DNA from: Nocardia neocaledoniensis
GTDB lineage: Bacteria; Actinomycetota; Actinomycetes; Mycobacteriales; Mycobacteriaceae
DNA length: 64,000 bases
Direction of reading: 5' to 3'
Assembly: GCF_003182135.1 (NCBI RefSeq)
Contig: NZ_QGTL01000002.1
Span: 558,001-622,000 of the forward strand
This document shows positions 24,962-32,870 of this stretch, piece after piece; the stretch's first letter is position 1; every line of letters begins with the position of its first letter. Made by a program: the position numbers and the translations under genes. The notes under the pieces are model-generated. The model did not search any database, had not been told where the DNA came from, and saw only the letters and a list, made by a program, of their open reading frames with translations.

Positions 24962-26098
24962 ATGTCAGTGATTACGGAAGCGGATGTGCGGGCGGCGCTC
25001 GCGAAGGTCGACGACCCGGAGATCCGCAAGCCGATCACCGAGTTGGGCATGGTCAAGTCCATCGCCATCGCCGAGAGCGGTGATGTGCACGTCGAGGTGT
25101 ATCTGACCACCTCGGGATGCCCGCTGCGGACCGAGATCGTGCAGCGGGTCACCAAGGCTGTCGCCGATGTGCCCGGCGCGGGCGCGGTGACCGTGGATCT
25201 CGACGTGATGAGCGACGAGCAGCGCACCGAGCTGCGCAAGTCGCTGCGCGGCGACTCGGCCGAGCCGGTGATCCCGTTCGCCCAGCCCGGCTCGCTCACC
25301 CGGGTGTACGCCGTCGCCTCCGGCAAGGGCGGTGTCGGCAAGTCCAGCGTCACCGCGAACCTGGCCGTCGCGCTGGCCCAGCGCGGCCTGTCGGTCGGCG
25401 TGCTCGACGCCGACATCTACGGCCACTCCATTCCGCGCATGCTCGGCACCGACGCCCGCCCGACCCAGGTCGAGCGGATGATCATGCCGCCGATCGCGCA
25501 CGACGTGAAGATGATCTCGATCGCGCAGTTCACCCAGGGCAACACGCCCGTGGTGTGGCGCGGTCCGATGCTGCACCGCGCGCTGCAGCAGTTCCTCGCC
25601 GACGTGTTCTGGGGCGATCTGGACGTGCTGCTGCTCGACCTGCCGCCCGGCACCGGCGACGTCGCGATCTCCATCGCGCAGCTGATCCCCGGCGCGGAGA
25701 TCCTCGTCGTCACCACCCCGCAGATCGCGGCCGCCGAGGTCGCCGAGCGCGCGGGTGCCATCGCCCTGCAGACGCGGCAGCGGATCGCGGGCGTGGTGGA
25801 GAACATGTCCTGGCTCGATCTGCCCGACGGCTCGCGGATGGAGCTCTACGGCTCCGGCGGCGGCCAGGTCGTCGCCGATCGGCTGACCCGCGCGGTCGGC
25901 GCCACGGTGCCGCTGCTCGGCCAGATCCCGATCGAGCAGGCGCTGCGCGAGGGCGGCGACGCGGGCACCCCGATCGTGCTCGGCGACCCGGACAATCCGG
26001 CCGCCAAGGCCCTGCGCGGGGTGGCCGACAAGCTCGCCGTCCGCAAGCGTGGGCTGGCAGGCATGTCGCTGGGCATCGATACCACCCGCCATCTCTGA
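24962..26098 (+). CDS. mrp: Mrp/ApbC-type iron-sulfur cluster carrier ATPase
   Basis: A 378-residue P-loop ATPase. Residues ~1-90 form a MIP18/DUF59 domain (DPEIRKPITELGMV, TTSGCPLRTEI). The deviant Walker A GKGGVGKSS is at 121-129, DADIYGHSIPRMLG is switch I, and LLLDLPPGTGDV is the Walker B region. The family delivers Fe-S clusters to apo-proteins. The usual CxxC following VENMS is missing: the sequence reads ENMSWLDLPDGSRMELYG, so the bridging cluster ligands of ApbC/Nbp35 are not present here. I recall the same in M. tuberculosis Mrp. Mechanistically it may therefore differ from the CxxC-type carriers. Confidence 0.9.
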   Translation: MSVITEADVRAALAKVDDPEIRKPITELGMVKSIAIAESGDVHVEVYLTTSGCPLRTEIVQRVTKAVADVPGAGAVTVDLDVMSDEQRTELRKSLRGDSAEPVIPFAQPGSLTRVYAVASGKGGVGKSSVTANLAVALAQRGLSVGVLDADIYGHSIPRMLGTDARPTQVERMIMPPIAHDVKMISIAQFTQGNTPVVWRGPMLHRALQQFLADVFWGDLDVLLLDLPPGTGDVAISIAQLIPGAEILVVTTPQIAAAEVAERAGAIALQTRQRIAGVVENMSWLDLPDGSRMELYGSGGGQVVADRLTRAVGATVPLLGQIPIEQALREGGDAGTPIVLGDPDNPAAKALRGVADKLAVRKRGLAGMSLGIDTTRHL

Positions 26099-26122
26099 AC
26101 CGGAGTTGTCGGTGGGGTTGCC

Positions 26123-26128
26123 TAGGCT
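26123..26128 (+). promoter_or_regulatory. -10 element, leaderless start of DivIVA-like gene
   Basis: TAGGCT lies 6 nt before the ATG at 26135. This favours 26135 over the ATG 6 bases upstream. Confidence 0.5.
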
Positions 26129-26134
26129 GTGCAC

Positions 26135-26455
26135 ATGCTGACGCTGCTGCTCTACGTGCTCATCGTCGGACTCGTCGCGGCGATGCTCTTCCTCGTGGCC
26201 AGTGCCGTGTTCGGCCGGTCCGAGGAGCTGGGCCCGTTACCCGAGGGCACGACCGCCACGGTGCTGCCCGCTCAGGGCGTCACCGGCGCCGATGTGCGCG
26301 CGCTGCGGTTCCAGCAGGTGATGCGCGGCTACAAGGCCGGTGAGGTCGACTGGGCGCTCGGCAGGCTGGCCGAGCGGATCGACGAGCTCGAGTTCGAGCT
26401 GGCGCAGATGCGGCAGTGGCAGGCCCAGGTGGCGCCCGGCCAGGAACGACCGTGA
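26135..26455 (+). CDS. Small DivIVA-domain membrane protein (Rv1209-like)
   Basis: A 106-residue protein with one N-terminal membrane helix (LTLLLYVLIVGLVAAMLFLV), a short linker, and VRALRFQQVMRGYKAGEVDW (about residues 50-69), the DivIVA-domain signature RGYxxxEVD, ending in a coiled-coil-like helix. It may recruit or sense curved or growing membrane. It overlaps the tag gene by GTGA, and the pair is adjacent in M. tuberculosis as well. The function is not established. Confidence 0.8.
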   Translation: MLTLLLYVLIVGLVAAMLFLVASAVFGRSEELGPLPEGTTATVLPAQGVTGADVRALRFQQVMRGYKAGEVDWALGRLAERIDELEFELAQMRQWQAQVAPGQERP

Positions 26456-27084
26456 CCGACCTCCCCGACGACGGTCTCGTCCGCTGCACCTGGGCGGGCG
26501 GCTCCCAGCTCTATCGCGACTATCACGACACCGAGTGGGGCACGCCCCTGCACGGCGACGACGCACTGTTCGAACGGCTGTGTCTCGAGGCGTTCCAGTC
26601 CGGGCTGGCCTGGATCACCATCCTGCGTAAACGGCCCGCCTTCCGCGCCGCCTTCGCCGGCTTCGAGATCGCGAAGGTCGCCGAGTTCGGTGACGAAGAT
26701 CGCACCCGGCTCATGGCCGACGCGGGCATCGTGCGCAACCGCGCCAAGATCGACGCGGCCATCGCCAACGCGAAGGTTGCTCGGGACCTGCCGGTGAGCC
26801 TGGACGAGCTGCTGTGGTCGTTCGCGCCCGCGCCACGCCCGCGCCCGGCGACGAACGCGGACGTCCCCGCGGCGACTCCCGAATCCATTGCTCTGGCAAA
26901 GGAATTGAAGCGTCGCGGCTTCGCTTTCGTCGGCCCGACCACGGCGTACGCCCTGATGCAGGCGACCGGAATGGTGGACGATCACCTGGCGGGTTGCTGG
27001 GTGCGCGCCGCCGCGAACGGAACCGACCCGGCGGTCACATTTCGTACTCAGGTGTCCGCCCGAGTCGGCAATAGGGAAGAATAG
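26452..27084 (+). CDS. tag: DNA-3-methyladenine glycosylase I
   Basis: A 210-residue base-excision enzyme that removes 3-methyladenine. The GTG at 26452 overlaps the preceding stop and begins VTDLPDDGLVRCTWAGG. The zinc-site Cys is in VRCTWAGG and a second ligand His is in DYHDTEWGTPLHGDD. The active-site segment SGLAWITILRKRPAFRAAFAG is clear, as are VGPTTAYALMQATGMVDDH and a His/Cys pair (DDHLAGCW) near the C terminus. Known as tagA in M. tuberculosis. Slightly longer than E. coli Tag because of an insert around residues 120-135. Confidence 0.92.
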   Translation: MTDLPDDGLVRCTWAGGSQLYRDYHDTEWGTPLHGDDALFERLCLEAFQSGLAWITILRKRPAFRAAFAGFEIAKVAEFGDEDRTRLMADAGIVRNRAKIDAAIANAKVARDLPVSLDELLWSFAPAPRPRPATNADVPAATPESIALAKELKRRGFAFVGPTTAYALMQATGMVDDHLAGCWVRAAANGTDPAVTFRTQVSARVGNREE

Positions 27085-27164
27085 GACCGGTGTGGCCCGC
27101 CGAACACCCGGCGAGTCAGAGAACAGGTGCGCACTCGACCGCGCAGATCTGGAGGGAGCAGAGG

Positions 27165-27332
27165 ATGGCGGCCATGAAGCCCCGTACCGGGGACGGTCCC
27201 CTCGAGGCAACCAAGGAAGGTCGTGGAATCGTCATGCGGGTTCCACTCGAGGGTGGCGGGCGTCTGGTCGTCGAACTCACACCGGACGAGGCTGCGGCGC
27301 TCGGTGACGAACTGAAGAGCGTCACCAGCTGA
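27165..27332 (+). CDS. DUF3117 small protein (Rv1211-like)
   Basis: A 55-residue protein, almost identical in style across Mycobacteriales: MAAMKPRTGDGPLEATKEG at the N terminus, then RVPLEGGGRLVVELTPDEA. AGGGAG precedes the ATG at 27165 by 9 nt; the ATG at 27174 is an alternative. Strong conservation in a very short protein suggests a structural or regulatory role, but none is known. Its stop overlaps a CTG that seems to begin the next gene (CTGA). Confidence 0.85.
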   Translation: MAAMKPRTGDGPLEATKEGRGIVMRVPLEGGGRLVVELTPDEAAALGDELKSVTS

Positions 27333-28201
27333 CGGCACTCACCGAGCTGGCCGCGCTCCTGGCCTGCCCGGAGTGCGGAGCGGAACTGCGCGCGCACGAC
27401 CGTGCGCTGCGCTGCGACACCCGGCACAGCTTCGACATCGCCCGCCAGGGCTATGTCGGGCTGCTGACCGGCGCGTCGACGAAGATGACCGGCGACACCG
27501 CCGACATGCTCGACGCCCGCGCGGCCTTCCAGAGCGCGGGCCACTTCGCTCCCGTCGCCACCGCCGTCGCGCGCGCGTTCGGCACGGCGGCCGCAGGCGA
27601 TCCCCGCGACGCGGGCGACTCGTCTCCCGCCACCGTGATCCTCGAGGTCGGCGCGGGTACCGGCTACTACCTCGGCGAGGTGCTGACCGCCGAGCCGCAG
27701 GCGCGTGGGATCGCGCTCGACGTGTCGAAGCCCGCCGCACGCCGGGCCGCCCGTGCGCATCCCCGCATGGCTTCGGTGCTCGCCGACGCCTGGCGCGGCC
27801 TGCCGATCCGCGACGACGCTCTCACCGGGGTGCTGTCGGTCTTCGCCCCGCGCAATCCCACCGAGGTGGCCCGCGTGCTCGCCCCCGGCGGCCGTTTCGT
27901 CGTGGTCACCCCCACCGCGCGCCACCTGAACGAGCTGGTCGGCCCGCTCGACATGGTCCGCGTCGACCCGGACAAGGAACGCCGCCTGGCCGACTCCCTG
28001 GCAGGCGCCTTCACCCGCGCCGACCATTCCCTGGTCGAGTTCCCGATGAAACTGTCCCGGCACGACGTCACCAACGTCATCGCGATGGGCCCGTCCGCCT
28101 TCCACGGCACCCCCACCGACGACCCACGCATCGCCGCCCTCCCGGACACCACCGAGGTCACCGCCTCGGTCGACATCTCGGTCTATCTCCCGGCTTCCTG
28201 A
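27329..28201 (+). CDS. RlmA-type 23S rRNA (guanine-N1) methyltransferase, CTG start
   Basis: About 290 residues. The N terminus has a zinc-binding CPECG...LRCDTRHSFDIARQGYVGLL, the CxxC-C-H knuckle of RlmA/RrmA enzymes, followed by GDTADMLDARAAFQSAGHF. The SAM-binding core contains ILEVGAGTGYYLGEV, IALDVSKPAARRAAR and VLSVFAPRNPTEVARVLAPGG. The frame is open from 27308, but the first ATG is at 27485, after the zinc knuckle and inside the conserved domain. No ATG, GTG or TTG occurs earlier. CTG at 27329 overlaps the DUF3117 stop in the same 4-base manner as the other coupled genes here, so I take it as the start. Family firm; start codon inferred. Confidence 0.75.
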   Translation: MTALTELAALLACPECGAELRAHDRALRCDTRHSFDIARQGYVGLLTGASTKMTGDTADMLDARAAFQSAGHFAPVATAVARAFGTAAAGDPRDAGDSSPATVILEVGAGTGYYLGEVLTAEPQARGIALDVSKPAARRAARAHPRMASVLADAWRGLPIRDDALTGVLSVFAPRNPTEVARVLAPGGRFVVVTPTARHLNELVGPLDMVRVDPDKERRLADSLAGAFTRADHSLVEFPMKLSRHDVTNVIAMGPSAFHGTPTDDPRIAALPDTTEVTASVDISVYLPAS

Positions 28202-28280
28202 ACGACCCGGGCCACGGAGAACGTCCGCCTCTCACGCGGGCGATCGCTGTGAATCCTCGGCAGCGTCCGAGCCGGGCGCG

Positions 28281-29489
28281 TTACCGCAGCACACTCCGGT
28301 AGACCTCGACGGTCTGCTCGGCGATCCGTGCCCAGTCGAACTTCGCGATGGCCCGCGCCCGTCCGGCCTCGCCGTAGCGCGCGGACAGTTCCGCGTCACC
28401 GGCGACCGTGTTCACCGCGGCGGCCAGCCCGCGCTCGTATTCGGCGGTGTCGGCGGCGTCGTAGTGCACCAGCCGCCCGGTCTCGCCGTCCGCGACGACC
28501 TCCGGGATTCCGCCCACGTCCGAGGCGACGACCGCGGTCGCGCAGGCCATCGCCTCGAGGTTGACGATGCCGAGCGGTTCGTACACCGAGGGGCAGACGA
28601 ACACCGCGGACGCGGTGAGGATCTGGCGCACCTGCTCGGTCGGCAGCATCTCCCTGACCCAGAACACGTTGCCGCGCCTGGCCTGCAATCCGTCGACGGC
28701 GGCGGCCACCTCGAGCTCGAGTTCCCTGGTGTCGGCCGCTCCCGCGCACAGCACGAGCTGGACGTCCGGGTCGAAATCCGCGGCGGCGGCGAGCAGATGA
28801 CCGACGCCCTTCTGCCGGGTGATCCGGCCGACGAACGACACGATCGGCGCGTCGGCGCGGACGCCGAGCCGGTCGAGCACGGGCGCGTCCTCCCCCGCGG
28901 GCGGGCCGGGATGCCACACGCTCGCGTCGATCCCGTTGTGTACCACGTGGACCCGGCCCGGATCGATCGCCGGATAGGCGTCGAGCACGTCGCCACGCAT
29001 GCCCTCGCTCACCGCGATGACGGCGTCGGCGTACTCCATCGCGTTGCGTTCCGACCAGGACGAGAGCCGGTACCCGCCGCCGAGTTGCTCGGCCTTCCAC
29101 GGCCTGCGCGGTTCCAGCGAGTGCGCGGTGAGGATGTGCGGAATGCCGTAGAGCGCACCGGCGAGATGCCCGGCCAATCCCGAATACCAGGTGTGCGAGT
29201 GCACCACGTCGACGGCGCCGACGGCGTCGGCCATCCGCAGCTGCGCCGACATCATCTGCAGCGCCGCGTTGGCGGCGTAGAGCTCCGGATCGGGGCGGTG
29301 CACGACGGCGCCGTGGCGCGGCGCGCCCATGCAGTGCACGGTCACCTCCACCAGATCCCGCAGCCGGGAAGTGAGTTCGGTGACATGGACGCCCGCGCCG
29401 CCGTAGACCTCCGGCGGATACTCCCGGGTCAGCATCGCGACTCGCAGCGGGTCCGCCTCCGCCTGGGGGCTGTCGGTGCCAGAACTCAC
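28281..29489 (-). CDS. glgM: GT4 glycogen synthase/maltose-1-phosphate synthase
   Basis: A 402-residue glycosyltransferase of the GT4 GlgA/GlgM type. N-terminal [21 protein letters not shown] is the sugar-nucleotide loop; [50 protein letters not shown], and the EX7E motif in [17 protein letters not shown] follow in order. In mycobacteria this enzyme makes alpha-maltose-1-phosphate from ADP-glucose for alpha-glucan synthesis via GlgE. It is divergent from glgC, which supplies ADP-glucose. The GTG at 29489 is leaderless. Confidence 0.9.
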   Translation of the reverse strand: MSSGTDSPQAEADPLRVAMLTREYPPEVYGGAGVHVTELTSRLRDLVEVTVHCMGAPRHGAVVHRPDPELYAANAALQMMSAQLRMADAVGAVDVVHSHTWYSGLAGHLAGALYGIPHILTAHSLEPRRPWKAEQLGGGYRLSSWSERNAMEYADAVIAVSEGMRGDVLDAYPAIDPGRVHVVHNGIDASVWHPGPPAGEDAPVLDRLGVRADAPIVSFVGRITRQKGVGHLLAAAADFDPDVQLVLCAGAADTRELELEVAAAVDGLQARRGNVFWVREMLPTEQVRQILTASAVFVCPSVYEPLGIVNLEAMACATAVVASDVGGIPEVVADGETGRLVHYDAADTAEYERGLAAAVNTVAGDAELSARYGEAGRARAIAKFDWARIAEQTVEVYRSVLR

Positions 29490-29495
29490 TGGTCC

Positions 29496-29501
29496 AAATT
29501 A
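29496..29501 (-). promoter_or_regulatory. -10 element, leaderless start of glgM
   Basis: TAATTT on the minus strand ends 6 nt before the GTG at 29489. Confidence 0.5.
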
Positions 29502-29544
29502 GACCCTCGGGTCGACATGAGCCACCGTTGTGCCGCCCAGCCTG

Positions 29545-29550
29545 TACTTT
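29545..29550 (+). promoter_or_regulatory. -10 element, leaderless start of glgC
   Basis: TACTTT ends 7 nt before the GTG at 29558. The glgM and glgC -10 boxes are only 43 bp apart, so their upstream regions overlap and a single regulator could govern both. Confidence 0.5.
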
Positions 29551-29557
29551 GAGCAGG

Positions 29558-30775
29558 GTGAGGAGCCAGCCGCACGTACTCGGGATCGTGCTCGCCGGTG
29601 GCGAGGGCAAACGACTGTTTCCGCTCACCGCAGACCGTGCCAAGCCCGCGGTGCCCTTCGGCGGCGCGTACCGGCTGATCGATTTCGTCCTCAGCAATCT
29701 CGTCAACGCCGGCTATCTGCGTCTGTGCGTCCTCACCCAGTACAAGTCGCATTCGCTGGACCGCCACATCTCCCAGACCTGGCGGCTGTCGGGTTTCACC
29801 GGCGAATACATCACCCCGGTGCCCGCGCAGCAGCGGCTCGGCCCGCGCTGGTACACCGGCAGCGCCGACGCGATCATGCAGTCGCTCAACCTGATCTACG
29901 ACGAGGACCCCGACTACATCGTGGTCTTCGGCGCCGACCACGTGTACCGGATGGACCCCGAGCAGATGGTGGCCAGCCACATCGCCTCCGGCGCCGGGGT
30001 CACCGTCGCGGGCATCAGGGTGCCGCGCAGCGAGGCGAGCGCGTTCGGCTGCATCGACTCCGACGAGTCCGGCCGGATCACCCAGTTCCTGGAGAAGCCC
30101 GCGCACCCGCCCGGCACCCCCGACGACCCGAACATGACCTTCGCGTCGATGGGCAACTACGTGTTCACCACCCGCGTGCTCGTCGACGCCATCCGGGCCG
30201 ACGCCGAGAACTCCGATTCCGATCACGACATGGGCGGCGACATCATCCCGTCGCTGGTCGCCGAGGGCAAGGCGGCCGTCTACGATTTCGCCGACAACGA
30301 CGTGCCCGGCGCCACCGAACGCGACCGCGGCTACTGGCGCGACGTCGGCACCATCGACGCCTTCTACGACGCGCACATGGACCTGGTGTCGGTGCACCCG
30401 GTGTTCAACCTCTACAACAAGCACTGGCCGATCCGCGGCGCCGCGGAGAACCTGCCGCCGGCGAAGTTCGCGCGCGGCGGCCTGGCCCAGGAGTCGATCG
30501 TGGGCGCCGGGTCGATCCTGTCGGCGGCCACTGTGCGCAATTCGGTGCTCAGCTCGAACGTGATGATCGACGACGGCGCCACCGTCGAGGGCAGCGTGCT
30601 CATGCCCGGCGTGCGGATCGGCAAGGGCGCGGTGGTGCGCCACGCCATCCTGGACAAGAACGTGGTGGTCGGCGAGGGCGAGATCATCGGCGTCGACCTG
30701 GAACGCGATCGGGAGCGTTTCGCGGTGAGCCACGGCGGCGTGGTCACCGTCGGCAAGGGGATCTGGGTCGGTTAG
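29558..30775 (+). CDS. glgC: Glucose-1-phosphate adenylyltransferase
   Basis: A 405-residue enzyme that makes ADP-glucose from glucose-1-phosphate and ATP. The nucleotidyltransferase loop is [20 protein letters not shown] at the N terminus, followed by [42 protein letters not shown] (sugar-phosphate site), [17 protein letters not shown] and a left-handed helix of hexapeptides at the C terminus ([19 protein letters not shown]). The start at 29558 gives [15 protein letters not shown], matching the family length. Its TAG stop overlaps the stop of the convergent methyltransferase gene. Confidence 0.95.
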   Translation: MRSQPHVLGIVLAGGEGKRLFPLTADRAKPAVPFGGAYRLIDFVLSNLVNAGYLRLCVLTQYKSHSLDRHISQTWRLSGFTGEYITPVPAQQRLGPRWYTGSADAIMQSLNLIYDEDPDYIVVFGADHVYRMDPEQMVASHIASGAGVTVAGIRVPRSEASAFGCIDSDESGRITQFLEKPAHPPGTPDDPNMTFASMGNYVFTTRVLVDAIRADAENSDSDHDMGGDIIPSLVAEGKAAVYDFADNDVPGATERDRGYWRDVGTIDAFYDAHMDLVSVHPVFNLYNKHWPIRGAAENLPPAKFARGGLAQESIVGAGSILSAATVRNSVLSSNVMIDDGATVEGSVLMPGVRIGKGAVVRHAILDKNVVVGEGEIIGVDLERDRERFAVSHGGVVTVGKGIWVG

Positions 30776-31404
30776 CCCCGCGAGGCGCAGAGCAGGCCGT
30801 CGCCGATCGGGATCAGCACGCTGGTGAGCTCGGGGTTCTCGGCGATCGCCCGGGTCGCCGCGCGGACGGCCTGGGTGGCCGGGTCACGCTGGGCCTGATC
30901 GGGCACGCGACCGCCGAGCAGGGCGTTGTGCAGGATGAACGCGCCGCCCTCGCGCAGCAGGCGGACACCCTGCTCCACATAGTGCGGATGTTCCATGGGC
31001 GAGGCGTCGACGAAGACGAGGTCGTAGGCGCCGTCGGCGAGGCGCGGCAGCACGTCGAGCGCGCGGCCGTTGATCAGCCGGGTCCTGGCCGGGGCGATCT
31101 CGGCGGTGCGGAAGGCCTCCTTGGCGGCGCGCTGATGCTCGGGCTCGGAGTCGATCGTGGTGAGGGTGCCGTCCTCACGCATGCCGTCGAGCAGCCACAA
31201 ACCGCTGATCCCGGCCCCGGTGCCGATCTCGACGACCGCGCGGGCGCCCAGCATCTGCGCGTACATGCTCAGCAGGGCGCCGACGGAGGCGGGCACGGGC
31301 GCCGCGCCCAGCTCGGTGGCCCGTTCGCGCGCGTCGAGCAGGACTTCGTCCTCGACGACGGACTCCTCCACATAAGTCAGGTTGCGCTCCACGTTCGATG
31401 CCAC
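30772..31404 (-). CDS. SAM-dependent O-methyltransferase (Rv1220c-like)
   Basis: A 210-residue class I methyltransferase of the catechol/caffeoyl-CoA O-methyltransferase type. Motif I is [16 protein letters not shown] (about residues 56-71), motif II is [11 protein letters not shown], and [15 protein letters not shown] carries the metal-binding Asp region. It corresponds to M. tuberculosis Rv1220c, which also lies head-to-head with sigE. The substrate is unknown. The GTG at 31404 is leaderless. Confidence 0.87.
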   Translation of the reverse strand: MASNVERNLTYVEESVVEDEVLLDARERATELGAAPVPASVGALLSMYAQMLGARAVVEIGTGAGISGLWLLDGMREDGTLTTIDSEPEHQRAAKEAFRTAEIAPARTRLINGRALDVLPRLADGAYDLVFVDASPMEHPHYVEQGVRLLREGGAFILHNALLGGRVPDQAQRDPATQAVRAATRAIAENPELTSVLIPIGDGLLCASRG

Positions 31405-31411
31405 AGCTAAG

Positions 31412-31417
31412 AGGCTA
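31412..31417 (-). promoter_or_regulatory. -10 element, leaderless start of O-methyltransferase gene
   Basis: TAGCCT on the minus strand lies 7 nt before the GTG at 31404. Confidence 0.5.
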
Positions 31418-31475
31418 TGTCACGGGAGGGGTCTGTGTATTCAGCGAAAGCGGCGGTGCCGGTGGGTGTCGTCCC

Positions 31476-31500
31476 GGAACCCGGCAATTGCCGAAGGTTT
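31476..31500 (+). promoter_or_regulatory. ECF-type promoter of sigE
   Basis: GGAAC (31476-31480), a 16-bp spacer, then GTTT (31497-31500). This is the promoter form used by mycobacterial SigE and SigH (GGAAC with GTT). It would yield a leader of about 270 nt before the sigE start at 31779, and fits auto-activation or SigH control, both reported for sigE in mycobacteria. Confidence 0.5.
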
Positions 31501-31778
31501 GCGGAACGGTCACGAAGGGCTCCGAACTGCTGCTTTTCCGGTGCCGGCGGGGTTAGGGTCGGGTCCGGCACGGATTCTCAGGTCACACTCAGGATCTCCA
31601 CACCTGGCCCATATCGGGGCAGGAAATAGTTGCCCTACGCAAGACCAGCCGATCGCGGCGGGTACGAGACCCGGGAACAACCACAGACAGTTGCTGGTTG
31701 ATTCCGGTTGCAAGGTTCGCTGACCCGGACCGGCGTGGTTTCGTGCCAGCGGTCCCGAGTAGGAGGTGTCCCATCCCG

Positions 31779-32432
31779 ATGGTAGACACGGCGCGTCACG
31801 CCACACTGCCCGAACAGCCACTCACCGCCGTCGACGGTGACGAGATCGAGGCCGAACTCACCGGCACCGCGGCCTTCGACGCGACCGGCGATCGCACCGT
31901 CATGCCGTCCTGGGACGAACTGGTCCGCGAGCACGCCGACCGGGTGTATCGCCTGGCCTATCGCCTCTCCGGCGACGCGCAGGACGCCGAGGACCTCACC
32001 CAGGAGACCTTCATCCGGGTGTTCCGCTCGCTGCAGAACTACCAGCCCGGCACCTTCGAGGGCTGGCTGCACCGCATCACCACCAACCTGTTCCTGGACA
32101 TGGTCCGCCGCCGCAACCGCATCCGCATGGAGGCGCTGCCCGAGGACTACGACCGGGTGCCCGCCGAGGGGCCGACTCCCGAGGAGTCCTACCACGACGC
32201 GCGCTTGGACCCCGACCTGCAGAAAGCGCTCGACGCGCTGGCGCCGGAGTTCCGCGCCGCGGTGGTCCTGTGTGACATCGAGGGCCTGTCCTACGAGGAG
32301 ATCGGCGCGACGCTGGGCGTCAAGCTCGGCACCGTGCGCAGCCGCATCCACCGTGGGCGCCAGGCACTGCGCGAGTACCTTGCGCATAATGGAACTGAGC
32401 AGCGGTACTCCGCTGACGCCTACGCAGGGTGA
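31779..32432 (+). CDS. sigE: ECF sigma factor SigE
   Basis: A 217-residue ECF sigma factor. Region 2 is [22 protein letters not shown]...[17 protein letters not shown], with the -10 recognition helix in [20 protein letters not shown]; region 4 is [27 protein letters not shown] followed by [18 protein letters not shown]. The ATG at 31779 has AGGAGG 12 nt upstream. Followed by an anti-sigma factor of the zinc type, then htrA and tatB, the order matches Rv1221-Rv1224, so it is the envelope-stress sigma factor. N-terminal extension of about 45 residues before region 2 is poorly conserved. Confidence 0.92.
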   Translation: MVDTARHATLPEQPLTAVDGDEIEAELTGTAAFDATGDRTVMPSWDELVREHADRVYRLAYRLSGDAQDAEDLTQETFIRVFRSLQNYQPGTFEGWLHRITTNLFLDMVRRRNRIRMEALPEDYDRVPAEGPTPEESYHDARLDPDLQKALDALAPEFRAAVVLCDIEGLSYEEIGATLGVKLGTVRSRIHRGRQALREYLAHNGTEQRYSADAYAG

Positions 32433-32491
32433 CGCCGTTTCGCGACGTCGCCGGGCACTCGGTTGATGTCGGTCGGAAGGAAGAACTCCGC

Positions 32492-32860
32492 ATGAGTGTG
32501 GACCCCAATACGTCCGGTCGTCGCCCGCGTTTCCAGCCCACCGAGCACCTGGCCAGCGAGGCGATCGCGGCCTATGTCGACGGCGAGCTGCGGATGAACG
32601 CGTATCTGCGCGCCGCCCAGCATCTTTCGGTCTGCCCCGAATGCGCGGCCGAGGTCGACGCCCAGCAGCAGGCGCGCATCGCGCTGCGCCGGGCCGCCGA
32701 GGTGGCCGTGCCCCGCAGCCTGCACGACAGCCTGACCCGGATCCCGCTGGCCGAACTGCCCGGCACCTCGCCCGAACCGCCGCGCCGTAACGAGGCATTT
32801 CTCGGATTCATCACCGATTCCTTCACCGCGACCCGGTGGACAACCTGGCGGCGCAAGTAG
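32492..32860 (+). CDS. rseA: Anti-sigma-E factor RseA (ZAS type)
   Basis: A 122-residue cytosolic anti-sigma factor. The zinc-binding HxxxCxxC motif is in QHLSVCPECAAEVD (about residues 43-56), preceded by FQPTEHLASEAIAAYVDGEL, the typical helix of RseA. ATG at 32492 is chosen for the GGAAGGAAG site 8 nt upstream; the frame extends further back without such a site. No membrane helix is seen, as in mycobacterial RseA, which is released by redox change or PknB-dependent proteolysis. It binds and silences SigE. Confidence 0.9.
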   Translation: MSVDPNTSGRRPRFQPTEHLASEAIAAYVDGELRMNAYLRAAQHLSVCPECAAEVDAQQQARIALRRAAEVAVPRSLHDSLTRIPLAELPGTSPEPPRRNEAFLGFITDSFTATRWTTWRRK

Positions 32861-32863
32861 AGT
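32858..32863 (+). promoter_or_regulatory. -10 element, leaderless start of htrA
   Basis: TAGAGT overlaps the rseA stop codon and lies 7 nt before the htrA GTG at 32871, allowing htrA to be transcribed independently of the sigE operon. Confidence 0.5.
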
Positions 32864-32870
32864 CTCGGAC

